Positions 16,594 through 25,637 of a DNA stretch of 64,000 nucleotides are shown here, piece after piece (position 1 is the stretch's first letter; every line of letters begins with the position of its first letter). Below the pieces are notes generated by a model, which ran no database searches, had not been told where the DNA came from, and saw nothing but the letters and a program-made list of their open reading frames with translations. The position numbers and the translations under genes were made by a program. The stretch is from assembly GCF_003013405.1 (NCBI RefSeq), contig NZ_PXZL01000031.1, forward strand, positions 1-64,000, in the 5' to 3' direction. The stretch comes from Brevibacillus formosus. GTDB lineage: Bacteria > Bacillota > Bacilli > Brevibacillales > Brevibacillaceae.

Positions 16594-17526
16594 GTGGAAT
16601 CTATCAGTGAGTTCATGCAAGAGCTCGCCAAACGAACGCCGCGTCAGTTGCTGACACCGGATCAGCAGTTAGATAAAATGTTCCGTTCGTCAGCGTATTT
16701 AAAAGCATTTCAACAAGAGCATCCCGCATTGACCAGAGACGATTACCTTCGCTCGCTCTCCAACATCTATACGGCAGTCAAGGAGCAGTATTGGTGTGAG
16801 CGTTGTCCAGGTCTTGGCGAATGCCCGAATCTGGTCAAGGGGCATAGCACGCATTTGGAGCTGGTTCACCAGCATATTATCAGCTCGATGACGCCCTGTT
16901 CCAAGCAGCTGTCGCACGAGGAAGAGATTCGCCGCCGCCGACTGATGCGCAGCTACTACGTTTCCGAAGAGACCTTGAACGCGAGCTTTGAGGGCTTGGT
17001 CATTGACTCCGGGAATTTGGCTACCGTAGATGCGGCGATTCAGTTCTGTGAAAAAGTCGGAACAGGCGAGCGGGTAAAAGGACTTTATTTACACGGTCCG
17101 TTTGGTGTTGGAAAAAGCTACATCATGGGAGCAATCGGTCGTGAGCTCTCTGAGCGCAATGTCGCTTCCTTGCTGGTGTATGTGCCTGACTTTATCCGGG
17201 AGATGAAGGATTCTATCTCAGATCAATCGTACGCGGGGAAGCTGGAGCTGCTGAAAGAAGTGCCGGTCCTAATCCTCGATGATATCGGTGCGGAGAACTT
17301 GACGCCATGGGTTCGGGACGAGATTTTGGGGGTTATACTGAATCAGCGGGCAAACAACCATTTGCCTACGCTGTTTACTTCCAACTACTCGCTGAATGAA
17401 CTGCAAGAGCATTTGTCTATCTCCAACGGAAATCGGATCGAACAAACAAAAGCGGCTCGCATCATGGAGCGAATCCGCCATTTTGTCGATGTGTATGAAA
17501 TTTTACGCGAGAACCACCGTTCCTAG
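16594..17526 (+). CDS. dnaI: Helicase loader DnaI
   Basis: A 310-residue AAA+ loader with a GTG start after AAGGAG. The N-terminal helicase-binding domain carries a zinc cluster (CERCPGLGEC plus a histidine-rich HLELVHQHI). The AAA+ domain has Walker A GPFGVGKSY, Walker B VLILDDIG and a sensor-like LFTSNYS. It delivers the replicative helicase DnaC to single-stranded DNA with DnaB and DnaD. The 3' end overlaps the convergent DUF218 gene by 24 bp with no terminator between them. Confidence 0.96.
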   Translation: MESISEFMQELAKRTPRQLLTPDQQLDKMFRSSAYLKAFQQEHPALTRDDYLRSLSNIYTAVKEQYWCERCPGLGECPNLVKGHSTHLELVHQHIISSMTPCSKQLSHEEEIRRRRLMRSYYVSEETLNASFEGLVIDSGNLATVDAAIQFCEKVGTGERVKGLYLHGPFGVGKSYIMGAIGRELSERNVASLLVYVPDFIREMKDSISDQSYAGKLELLKEVPVLILDDIGAENLTPWVRDEILGVILNQRANNHLPTLFTSNYSLNELQEHLSISNGNRIEQTKAARIMERIRHFVDVYEILRENHRS

Positions 17527-18144
17527 CACTTGTGTAAAGAGGCGAGAGAGCTCCCAATATGTGAGAGCGAGTACTTCTCTCGCCTTATGATACGGTCCGA
17601 ATAGGACGTGTGATGTCGTCCCTACAGGAGAGGCGACAATTCCCAGTGAATCAGCCATGATCATGGCACGGGCCAAATGATAGTCGTGGCTGATGATCAG
17701 GGCGTCCTGAATATGATGTTCCTCCAAGACCTGCTGGCCGTACAGCAGGTTTTCGTATGTACTGGTAGACTTGCTTTCTAGCAAAATGTCCTCTTCGGGA
17801 ATTCCCTTGGCCACCAAGTAATTTCTGCTCACAGCAGCCTCCGTGATCGTTTTGCCTTCACCAAGGCCGCCTGTAACCAACAGCTTCGATACATAGCCTT
17901 CTTCATACAGGATCGCCGCCTGCTCCAGGCGTTCGCGCAGACCAGGACTAGGTCCCTCACCCCAGACCGCTGCACCGAGGACAATGCCGACGGTTGCATG
18001 GCGGGCGTTGGCCTTCTTAATTGTCTGTTCGATGCGGTACCAGTTGTAGCCCGACCATATCAGACCGAGCAGCGTGACAAGCCCCAACACGATCCATATC
18101 CCGCGCCAGCAAGGACGCTGTGCGTTTATCGTTCGATTTTTCAT
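17503..18144 (-). CDS. YdcF/SanA-like DUF218 membrane-anchored protein
   Basis: A 213-residue protein with one N-terminal membrane segment (about residues 15-35) and an extracellular DUF218 domain. Visible landmarks are VGIVLGAAVWGEGPSP, LLVTGGLGEGKTITEA, LLESKSTSTYENL and the ISHDYHLARA motif. This family is linked to cell-envelope functions (for example SanA, ElyC), though no reaction is established for this branch. It starts divergently from the Ig-repeat gene and overlaps dnaI at its 3' end. Confidence 0.85.
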   Translation of the reverse strand: MKNRTINAQRPCWRGIWIVLGLVTLLGLIWSGYNWYRIEQTIKKANARHATVGIVLGAAVWGEGPSPGLRERLEQAAILYEEGYVSKLLVTGGLGEGKTITEAAVSRNYLVAKGIPEEDILLESKSTSTYENLLYGQQVLEEHHIQDALIISHDYHLARAMIMADSLGIVASPVGTTSHVLFGPYHKAREVLALTYWELSRLFTQVLGTVVLA

Positions 18145-18326
18145 TCTTCGAAATCTCCCTCGTAGTCGCTCTCTTTATTTAGACGTTTGAAATGGGAGCT
18201 AGTTACAAACCTTGACACACGCCTGACACGAAAAACTAGTAAATTGTTCCTTGCACTTTGCCGATATACTAATGGTGGAATGGTTTCGAAGAACAGCAAA
18301 TTTCATACTTGCGAGGGAGGCTAGCA

Positions 18327-20918
18327 ATGTTCTGGAAAAAAACGATGCTCTTGTTTCTGGCCGTCCTGCTATTAGTGGGGACAGGAAACGCAGGGGTAGG
18401 ATTGGCTGCCGATGAAATCAGCCGACTCGTTCTGTCCAAGAACGAGGTAACATTGGAAAATGGAGATTCTACCAACCTGACGGCTACCGCTATTTATGTG
18501 AGCGGAAAAACGGAAGACGTCACCGTCAAGACAGAATGGACGACACAGGATGCCAATATCGCTTCTGTTTATGCCGGACAGATCACAGCCAAATCGGTAG
18601 GGAAATCTACCATTACCGCTACTTACATGGGTAAGCCTGTGGTAGTGGGTGTGAATGTTACCAAAAAGGTAAAGGCACTGACAACAGAAGATCAAACGTT
18701 GAACGTACGGATCGGCAGCACGGCAAACGTAAAGCTGACAGCTGTATACAGCGATGGGACAACAGAAGACGTAACGACTAAAGCAGACTGGTCCATCGAT
18801 AATCCTGCGATTGCGACAGTAGTCAACGGTGCAATCAAAGGTCTGAATTCAGGATCAGGTACTGTGACAGCAAAATTCGGAAGCCAGTCGACAACGATCT
18901 CTGTAAACGTCGAGATCGCCCACAGACTGGAGCCTAGCAAAAACCAGGTGTCACTTTTGCTGAACGGCGAAGAAAAAATCAAGCTCAAGGCCATTTTCCC
19001 GGATGGAAGCGTAACGGAAGATGTATCTGACAAGGCTGATTGGTCTTCAGACAATACCGCTGTAGCCGATGCGCTCAAAGGCACGATCAAGGCTTATGGT
19101 GCAGGTACAGCAACCATTACGGCGAAGTATGGAACAAAAACAGCGACGATCAAAGTCGATGTGGATACAACGCAAAAGCTGGAACTCAACAAGCAAAACA
19201 TTTTCATGAATGTAGGCAAGGAAGAAGACATCGAGCTGAAGGCAACCTATGCCAATAACGGCGGTTCCACAGTAGTGAACGATAAGGCCGAATGGTCCTC
19301 CGATCGCGAGGATGTTGCTTACTACAGCAACGGAAAAATCCATGCGGTGAAGTCCGGTGAAGCGGTGATTACTGCGAAATACGGAAACAAATCCGTTCAG
19401 GTACGTGTAGATGTAGAAGTACCTCGTTCCTTGTATATCGTTCCTGCTTATTTGACGATGAAAAGCGGATCAACGAAAGACGTAATTGTAAACGCGTCCT
19501 TCGCAAATGGTACGAGTGAAGACATCACTTCAAAAGTTGAGTGGTCTTCGGACAATGCAGATGTCGTATTTGCAAGCGGCAAGACCGTATCCGCCTACAA
19601 GGCTGGAACGGCGAATGTAACGGCTAAATACGGTGGGAAAACAGCGACACTGGTTGTCGATGTAGATGTACCACAAAACTTGACCGCAGATATCACGACA
19701 GTAGCAATCCCGGTGGGTGGCGCGAAGCAAGTGACGGTAAAGGCTTCGTATCCAGATGGAAGCTCTGCCGAAGATGTCACACAAAAAGTCGTATGGTCAT
19801 CGAGTGCACCTAACGTAGCAAGCGTGCGTCAAGGCTTGATCACAGGTGTGTCCACAGGTGCAGCGACTGTAACAGCAACATACGGAACACGAACAGTAAA
19901 CATTTCCGTATCCGTTGGCGTCATGCAGACATTGACGGTAGACAAGAAAAAGATCGTGCTAGGCAATGGCAAGTCCGAAACCGTTAAGCTGACAGCAGCT
20001 TACGCAGATGGAACGACCAAGGATGTAACAGATACAGCGACATGGAGCACAGCTTCTGCTGCTGTAGCAGAAGTAATGAACGGAAAGATCACGGCGACAG
20101 GAGCAGGGAAAACGACCGTAACAGGTACCTTTGATGGCAAGTCGGTTACCATTGCAGTAGAAGTAGACCAAGCGACCAATCTCTCTGTTGATCCTCGTAT
20201 GCTGATCCTGAACGTCAATGAATCAAAAGACATCAAGCTGAGCGCAACAGACTCCGCTGGTAATTCGGACAATGTGACCAACGATGCAGAATGGTCCTCG
20301 TCCTCGCTGAAAGTAGCGGATGTGGTAAACGGCCGCGTAACAGGTCTCTCAAACGGACGTGCTACGATCACCGCGAAATACGGCGGCAAATCGATCAGCA
20401 TCCCGGTAGAAGTCGGAATCGTGAGCAAGCTGGAAGCAAACAAGCGCTTTGTATCGACGAAGTCGAACAGCAACGTACAAGTAAGCTTGACCGCTACCTT
20501 CTCCGATGGCCGCACTATGGATGTGACCAATCTGGCTGACTGGAAAACGAGCAACTACAAGGTAGCTGACGTAACCAAAGGCCTCGTTTCAGGACGTGCC
20601 TACGGAAAAGCTACGATTACAGCGAAGTACAACGACAAGAGCGTGTCCATCCCAGTAGATGTTGATACGTTGAAATACTTGAAGACAGATGTCGTTCAGC
20701 TCGTGATGAGCAAAGGTGAAACAAAGCAAGTGAAAGCGATCGCGACGTACATGGATGGCTCTGAGCAAGATGTCTCCAAGCCAGCTCTCTGGACCACTTC
20801 TCGCTTGTTGGTAGCCGATGTGAAAGACGGCGTGATCAAGGCGACAGGGTCGGGTAAAGCGACGATTTATGTGCAGTATGGTGGAAAGAAGACACCGATT
20901 GTGGTGACGGTGAGATAG
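18327..20918 (+). CDS. Secreted protein of ten bacterial Ig-like (Big_2) repeats
   Basis: An 863-residue protein started at the ATG after GAGGGAGG; a TTG 18 bp upstream is less likely. A signal peptide (MLLFLAVLLLVGTGNAGVGLA) is followed by ten tandem repeats of about 83 residues and nothing else. Each repeat has the pattern of a hydrophobic strand, a DG-x-x-x-DVT turn, a W-[ST]-[ST]-x-x-x-x-[VI]-A core, G-x-[AG]-T-[IV]-T-A-x-[YF]-G and a final V-x-V. There is no LPXTG, S-layer homology or membrane anchor, so it may be released, bind the wall non-covalently or work with another surface protein. Such repeats are structural spacers in adhesins. It is followed by a terminator. Confidence 0.9.
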   Translation: MFWKKTMLLFLAVLLLVGTGNAGVGLAADEISRLVLSKNEVTLENGDSTNLTATAIYVSGKTEDVTVKTEWTTQDANIASVYAGQITAKSVGKSTITATYMGKPVVVGVNVTKKVKALTTEDQTLNVRIGSTANVKLTAVYSDGTTEDVTTKADWSIDNPAIATVVNGAIKGLNSGSGTVTAKFGSQSTTISVNVEIAHRLEPSKNQVSLLLNGEEKIKLKAIFPDGSVTEDVSDKADWSSDNTAVADALKGTIKAYGAGTATITAKYGTKTATIKVDVDTTQKLELNKQNIFMNVGKEEDIELKATYANNGGSTVVNDKAEWSSDREDVAYYSNGKIHAVKSGEAVITAKYGNKSVQVRVDVEVPRSLYIVPAYLTMKSGSTKDVIVNASFANGTSEDITSKVEWSSDNADVVFASGKTVSAYKAGTANVTAKYGGKTATLVVDVDVPQNLTADITTVAIPVGGAKQVTVKASYPDGSSAEDVTQKVVWSSSAPNVASVRQGLITGVSTGAATVTATYGTRTVNISVSVGVMQTLTVDKKKIVLGNGKSETVKLTAAYADGTTKDVTDTATWSTASAAVAEVMNGKITATGAGKTTVTGTFDGKSVTIAVEVDQATNLSVDPRMLILNVNESKDIKLSATDSAGNSDNVTNDAEWSSSSLKVADVVNGRVTGLSNGRATITAKYGGKSISIPVEVGIVSKLEANKRFVSTKSNSNVQVSLTATFSDGRTMDVTNLADWKTSNYKVADVTKGLVSGRAYGKATITAKYNDKSVSIPVDVDTLKYLKTDVVQLVMSKGETKQVKAIATYMDGSEQDVSKPALWTTSRLLVADVKDGVIKATGSGKATIYVQYGGKKTPIVVTVR

Positions 20919-20940
20919 TGGGTTGATGGGGAAAAGAGGA

Positions 20941-20972
20941 AAGCCAACCGGGTGGGATCGGTTGGCTTTTTT
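20941..20972 (+). terminator. Rho-independent terminator
   Basis: AAGCCAACCG pairs with CGGTTGGCTT across a short loop and is followed by six T. It ends the Ig-repeat gene. Confidence 0.9.
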
Positions 20973-21088
20973 CGAGGTTTTTTTCAGTAGGGACGGGGAT
21001 TTATCAGTTTTTTTCGCTTGCAGTGTACGGCGGGCGTATGCTATACTGATTTCACTGAGGCGGTAAACGCTGGAAGTACTATACATAT

Positions 21089-21164
21089 GGGCCCTTAGCT
21101 CAGCTGGGAGAGCGCTACACTGGCAGTGTAGAGGTCGTCGGTTCGATCCCGATAGGGTCCACCA
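21089..21164 (+). tRNA. tRNA-Ala, anticodon GGC
   Basis: A complete 76-nt cloverleaf with encoded CCA. The acceptor strand GGGCCCT pairs with AGGGTCC, giving the G3:U70 wobble pair that marks alanine tRNAs. The D arm is GCTC...GAGC, the anticodon arm CTACA-CTGGCAG-TGTAG gives anticodon GGC, and the T arm GTCGG-TTCGATC-CCGAT is normal. It stands alone at the left edge of an AT-rich island, and its anticodon region is repeated at 27358. Confidence 0.97.
21106..21136. repeat. Left copy of a 31-bp direct repeat (candidate attL core)
   Basis: These 31 bp cover the end of the D arm, the whole anticodon arm and the variable loop of tRNA-Ala and recur exactly at 27358-27388. Direct repeats of a tRNA segment flanking an AT-rich block are the footprint of site-specific integration. 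The intervening block is about 6.2 kb. Confidence 0.75.
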
Positions 21165-21179
21165 TATAAGTAACTACGG

Positions 21180-21203
21180 AAACGGCAGAGATGCCGTTTT
21201 TTT
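21180..21203 (+). terminator. Terminator behind tRNA-Ala
   Basis: AAACGGCA-GAGA-TGCCGTTT followed by further T. The same hairpin and tail recur as an exact 25-nt match at 33903-33927, after the symporter gene. Confidence 0.9.
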
Positions 21204-21204
21204 G

Positions 21205-21583
21205 TTTTGAAGTTATGTTTCTGAATTAAATAACAGATGTGGAGTGCTTTGAGTTGCTAGTAAGAAAGTAGTGTCTGGATCCATATTCCAATACTATGTC
21301 AGGGTTCAATCCCTTAGTTACATTCCACTATAAAAATTTGGAAGAAACTTGACAGTCAGTGCTCTTTTTGAGGCGCTTACAGGCAATGCTCCATATTACA
21401 GTAGTAAGGGAAAGATAGCGATAAGGTACATATGATGAATATTAGTTGTCGGAATTTGTTGATTTAATTTCGTTACTATTTAAACTACCATGATATACTA
21501 AGTCTAAAATACTAAGCCTAAAGTGCGATAATTATATCACATATAACGTTAGGTGATTATGTAAATAAAATGGAGGGTAGTCA
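21205..21583. other. AT-rich leader of the island, no gene seen
   Basis: About 380 bp without a supported gene. It holds the left junction of the island and presumably the promoter of the nuclease gene at 21584. A short stretch at 21302-21320 (AGGGTTCAATCCCT) resembles a tRNA T arm but does not fit the 5-bp stem and 7-nt loop, so it was not called. Confidence 0.5.
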
Positions 21584-23071
21584 ATGAAAATTAGCGAAAT
21601 TTTCAATCTTGGAGTACAACAAGTTCAGCTTGATTTTGTGGATATCAATCTAAAAAAAGATTACCCATTGTACATAGATCCATACTTAATTTCAACTAGA
21701 ACTGATCCATGGTCTATAGAGGTAGATCGAACAATAAAAAGTTTTTTCTCAAAAATAGCAGAACATATTCGAAATGATGAGCATGCTAAAGCAATTGAAC
21801 TGTTTCAATTTATGTCAGAGCCTAAAGAGACTTGCCTAGGTATCAGCCGTACAGGTACTGATAACGGTAGGGGAGTAGGTGAAGAAAATGCAACTGGAAT
21901 AATAAAGGAGATTATTAGAAGTAAAGCAATTGAAACGGGTGTTGTTCAAAATATTGAAGATATTATTGTATTCGTTGATGATGTAGATAAAGATAAACTT
22001 TCTGATATGACCACAAATATTATCAGGAAGCACTTGATAGATTATACAAAAGAACAATGTAAAATATGGGGTATCCCTTTAACAATAAACGAGTCTTTAC
22101 CTTACTGGGATCCTATTGAAGAAGATTGGGTTACTTGCCAAGATGAATTGCTTTTCTATAAAGGACGTGAGTTAGTATTAGTTCCAAAAGCGATCGTGTC
22201 TTATATCTCCGAGTATAACGCCCAGAAGTATGGCTGGCACTTTGTTATAAGCGAAGAGCGTGATGAACAGTTAAGACGAAGAAGTGCTCTGGTAAAATTT
22301 AAGAAATACAAAAACGGAAAAGAAAAGTATTTTCTTCCAAAGAAAGATGTCGACAAAGCAATTAGTAAACAAATTGCCGATGGTGAGTTTGAAAGTAGAA
22401 AAGATTTTTTAAGACAGTACACTCAAAATAAGCCAGAGCTTTTTGAGAGGTTCAGAAAAACACGAACAGGGACAGTGAAGTCTCTGTCAAACGATGAAAT
22501 AATGCAATTTACAGGGCATGAGGATATAAATAAAATTATTGATGCGTTAGTAATGAATCTTAAGAGTATCCCAATTGGCACAAAACATGCTTCAGAGTAT
22601 CACAAATTTATCAGATCAGTATTGGAAATACTTTTTTATCCTCATCTTAACAACCCAACTATTGAAGAAAAACTTCATCAGGGAAGAAAACGAGTAGATA
22701 TTGTGATGAACAATATTTCTTGTAGCGGCTTCTTTTATAGGCTACAAGACATAAATAAGATTTTTTGTCCTTATGTTTTTATTGAATGTAAAAATTATGG
22801 AAAAGATATCGCAAATCCGGAATTGGATCAGTTGTCTGGGAGATTTGCCTTTAATAAAGGTAAATTTGGAATATTAATGTGCAGAACTATAGTAGATAAG
22901 AAGTTACTTTATCAGAGATGCTCAGACACCTTTAAAGATGATAGGGGTTTAATCATTCCTTTGGACGACAATGATATAATTGAAATGCTTGAATCAATAA
23001 AAAATGAAGAAAAAGATGGGATCGAAAAATCTCTCGAAATGATTAAAAGAATAATAATCTTAAACGGGTAG
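21584..23071 (+). CDS. PD-(D/E)XK nuclease-like protein of unknown system
   Basis: A 495-residue AT-rich gene with a GGAGGG site. The C-terminal third carries a restriction-endonuclease-like core: Asp372 in KRVDIVM and Glu401-x-Lys403 in VFIECKNYG, followed by a conserved-looking ELDQLSGRFAFNKGKFGILMCR helix-strand unit and a LIIPLDDNDI strand. The N-terminal 340 residues contain no recognised domain. The family resembles Mrr-like or orphan restriction nucleases without a methylase partner. It is the first gene of the tRNA-Ala island. Function is inferred only from the motif and the context; a role in anti-phage defence is plausible. Confidence 0.65.
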   Translation: MKISEIFNLGVQQVQLDFVDINLKKDYPLYIDPYLISTRTDPWSIEVDRTIKSFFSKIAEHIRNDEHAKAIELFQFMSEPKETCLGISRTGTDNGRGVGEENATGIIKEIIRSKAIETGVVQNIEDIIVFVDDVDKDKLSDMTTNIIRKHLIDYTKEQCKIWGIPLTINESLPYWDPIEEDWVTCQDELLFYKGRELVLVPKAIVSYISEYNAQKYGWHFVISEERDEQLRRRSALVKFKKYKNGKEKYFLPKKDVDKAISKQIADGEFESRKDFLRQYTQNKPELFERFRKTRTGTVKSLSNDEIMQFTGHEDINKIIDALVMNLKSIPIGTKHASEYHKFIRSVLEILFYPHLNNPTIEEKLHQGRKRVDIVMNNISCSGFFYRLQDINKIFCPYVFIECKNYGKDIANPELDQLSGRFAFNKGKFGILMCRTIVDKKLLYQRCSDTFKDDRGLIIPLDDNDIIEMLESIKNEEKDGIEKSLEMIKRIIILNG

Positions 23072-23271
23072 TTCTAAAACAATATTCCTGTTTTTTTATC
23101 CAGTCGATCTAAAGCTACTGTTCCAACCGCAGCCAACACTTCAATCAAATCGTAACTAAAATAAACTGTTCAAAAGTATTATGCATACTACGTAGTCAAT
23201 TATGTAAATTGGCAATCTTGTGTGCGTCCGGCATGGGTGATAGTTGAGAGTCCTGAAAGGGGAGTTTATTT

Positions 23272-23600
23272 GTGAATAAGGATATGGGCCAGAAAGGAAT
23301 GACAATCACACAAATTTCCAACGGAGTTGGGGAGAGATCTAAAGACAATCCGTAACTGACTGAAAAAAGCAGAGGCAACAACCTACTAAGGAAAATCTGC
23401 AATCGGATGTATTTACCCCCTTTCAAAACTTATATTCGTTAAAAGAAAAGTATGTCTGTAAGCGATGGTGCTGTTAGATGAAATCAAGGGACAAGGATAT
23501 CCTGGAGAAATAACTACACTACGCCTGTCCATGAATCCAATTCGACATACTTTTATGGTTGATTTTTTAAGAAGGGCTCCATTAAAAAGATTATATAAAG
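23272..23600 (+). pseudogene. Fossil of an IS21-family transposase (IstA-like)
   Basis: A GTG with a GGGGAG site opens KDMGQKGMTITQIS, the start typical of IS21 IstA, but the frame stops after 27 codons. In a neighbouring frame TIRN-stop-LKKAEATT follows, where the stop replaces the expected Trp. Another frame shift leads to VLLDEIKGQGYPGEITTL, matching the IstA EIxxQGYxGxxTxL block. Similarity ends near 23570. No IstB gene or terminal repeats were seen. The apparent 65-residue frame at 23465 is part of this remnant. Confidence 0.65.
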
Positions 23601-23631
23601 AGGGTGTGATTCTACTTAAATCATACCCTCC
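23600..23631 (-). terminator. Probable terminator of the HNH gene
   Basis: GAGGGTGTGATT pairs with AATCATACCCTC with one G:T wobble. On the minus strand the hairpin follows the stop of the gene at 23643 and is trailed by an AT-rich stretch rather than a clean T run. Confidence 0.55.
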
Positions 23632-23642
23632 TTCTGTTAAAA

Positions 23643-25418
23643 TCAATTTGCCATTCGAATAATATATTTCTCAACTTCATACTTTTTCCAAATTGGAAAT
23701 AATAAACTCTTTAGCTCATCTAAAATAGCTTGATTTATGGCTAGAGACGGCTGTCTTATAGTATACCTAATGACCTCAAGAATGCATCTACATATTAAAT
23801 CAATAGTGATTTCATTATATTCATGTTGATCAATGGTGTTTATCTTATGCTTGAGAAATTGAAGTATGCCTGATTGAGTTCGAATTTTATCACAAGATAA
23901 TTTCCCTCCTATATAATCATATGCATAATCAGGTAATAATGTATGGAGAACTAATAAGGAAAGGGCTTCGTAAGTTTTTTTTGCTTCGATAGGAGATATA
24001 TAAATGTTTTGATTACTAGTGAAAAAGACTTGTAAATTTCCAACTAAACTATTTAATTCAGAAAGGTTAGTTATTGTCCCTAAACTATGTTCAAAATGAG
24101 CGAAACTTGAGAAATTGATGTATTGATTTATATCAAATTGATTTTGAAATTCGGCATATGTAATAGTTCTCTTAAACGATTTCTTTTTTTTTACGATCTC
24201 AGTGTAATAAATTACATAAGGAATAAACTTTTTCGTCATCCATAAGTAAGCCTCTTTAGCCCCCCAAGCAGTTTTCATATTTATTAAATCTGGCTGTTCT
24301 ATTGGTTCCCAAACAATACAAACCGATTCATCTAAGTGCATAAAAGAACTATATACGTTATTTTCAGAATGAACGGGATAAAAACGTGATAGTATTGTAT
24401 TATTTGGATAAATAACAATAGTGCCGTTTGTTGCATTAAAAATATGCCACTCTGTATTACCTTTAGCATAATCGAATTCCCATGAAAATTGAACAAGCAA
24501 ATTCCAAAGATGTCGATTCATTTCAAACATGTTAACAGAGAAATTTATTGGGTTAATTTTATTGAAGTTGCAAGTTTCGTATTGTTTCTCTAGAGACTTA
24601 AATTTATTAATGTATACGTTAGAAAATTCATCGACTATTTGACACAATTCCTCAACTTCATTTTCTAATAATGTAAACCGATTATTTCCTATTTGAACAT
24701 AATAAATATTCGGGGAGTACTGATTTATAAATGGGATAAAGCCTCTTTTACCCAATTGTGGTTTAGTGTTAAGACCTTTAAAAAGTTGTTGAATAATTTG
24801 ATGGTGATTTAATGTAATCATACAGTCACTCAAAAATAGACTGCGAAACATCAGCAAACAACAACCTTGTTCCTTAAATGATCTAGGTAAATAAGCATCT
24901 AAACTTACTGAAGGCAGGCTGAGTACAAAATGATCATCTGAGACGAAATGCTTTTCTTCAAAGCTATCTCTTTCATTATTAATAAACTCAATTAACTTTG
25001 ATATTTCTTCTCTGGGATTAGTAGAAGAAATCACATGGTTGCTAATAATGGCAAGAGATCTTTCAATGTTTTTATACGTTTTAAGTTGTTCTATGCGTTT
25101 TGAAATTTTTTGAACTTTAGATTTTGCTTGTTCTATATAGTGCAACACTGTATTAACATCATATTCTTTATCTCCTTTGGCAGTATTAGCATCAAAACTA
25201 GACGGGACTAAATTATCAAGATTATTAATATCAAACTCCCCAGTATAATTTTTGATATACTTCAATAAGATGTCAGATTTATTCTCGAATGACTGAGGTA
25301 TGATATGGTCTATGGTACAATTTAATAAATTCAATCTTTCTTTAGTATAGAAGCAAACAAAATTGTGAGCCTCAAGTATTGCAAATTTTACTATAGGATC
25401 TCTTGGATTTACTTTCAT
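23643..25418 (-). CDS. Large protein with N-terminal HNH-like nuclease motif
   Basis: A 591-residue AT-rich gene, the only one of the island on the minus strand. The N-terminal 90 residues look like an HNH endonuclease: FVCFYTKERLNLLNCTIDHIIPQS (Asp37, His38, Pro41), then NLDNLVPSSFDANTAKGD with the Asn and Lys expected in the ββα-metal fold. The last His of a classic HNH is not obvious. The remaining 500 residues have no recognised domain; there is a coiled-coil-like stretch at about 95-130, and the C-terminal part is helical. It could be a nuclease effector with a sensor body. No methylase or ATPase is adjacent. Confidence 0.6.
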   Translation of the reverse strand: MKVNPRDPIVKFAILEAHNFVCFYTKERLNLLNCTIDHIIPQSFENKSDILLKYIKNYTGEFDINNLDNLVPSSFDANTAKGDKEYDVNTVLHYIEQAKSKVQKISKRIEQLKTYKNIERSLAIISNHVISSTNPREEISKLIEFINNERDSFEEKHFVSDDHFVLSLPSVSLDAYLPRSFKEQGCCLLMFRSLFLSDCMITLNHHQIIQQLFKGLNTKPQLGKRGFIPFINQYSPNIYYVQIGNNRFTLLENEVEELCQIVDEFSNVYINKFKSLEKQYETCNFNKINPINFSVNMFEMNRHLWNLLVQFSWEFDYAKGNTEWHIFNATNGTIVIYPNNTILSRFYPVHSENNVYSSFMHLDESVCIVWEPIEQPDLINMKTAWGAKEAYLWMTKKFIPYVIYYTEIVKKKKSFKRTITYAEFQNQFDINQYINFSSFAHFEHSLGTITNLSELNSLVGNLQVFFTSNQNIYISPIEAKKTYEALSLLVLHTLLPDYAYDYIGGKLSCDKIRTQSGILQFLKHKINTIDQHEYNEITIDLICRCILEVIRYTIRQPSLAINQAILDELKSLLFPIWKKYEVEKYIIRMAN

Positions 25419-25637
25419 CTTTTCACCAGCCTTAATTAATAGTGCTTTAATTAATTTAATTATAATTTTTGGAGGAACATCTCTATTTTAACAGTTCAAT
25501 CGAAAGTAGTTGTTAAGTCTCAATTTTTGATCAAAAGGTTTACCATTTTCCATATATGAAATGAAAAAACTTTATCAGGTTTAATATCGTTTCTTTTAAA
25601 AATTGATATTAATAAAGGCTGAAGGAGTCTGATATTA

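Noticed and set aside
20000-20554. Minus-strand open frames inside the Ig-repeat gene
   Set aside because: They are antisense shadows created by the repeated codon pattern of the ten-repeat protein.
21302-21320. Possible second tRNA fragment (AGGGTTCAATCCCT)
   Set aside because: It looks like a T arm but does not give a 5-bp stem with a 7-nt loop, and no acceptor end follows.
23465-23662. 65-residue plus-strand frame
   Set aside because: The first part is the EIKGQGYPGE block of a broken IS21 transposase and the rest runs through a terminator; it is not an independent gene.
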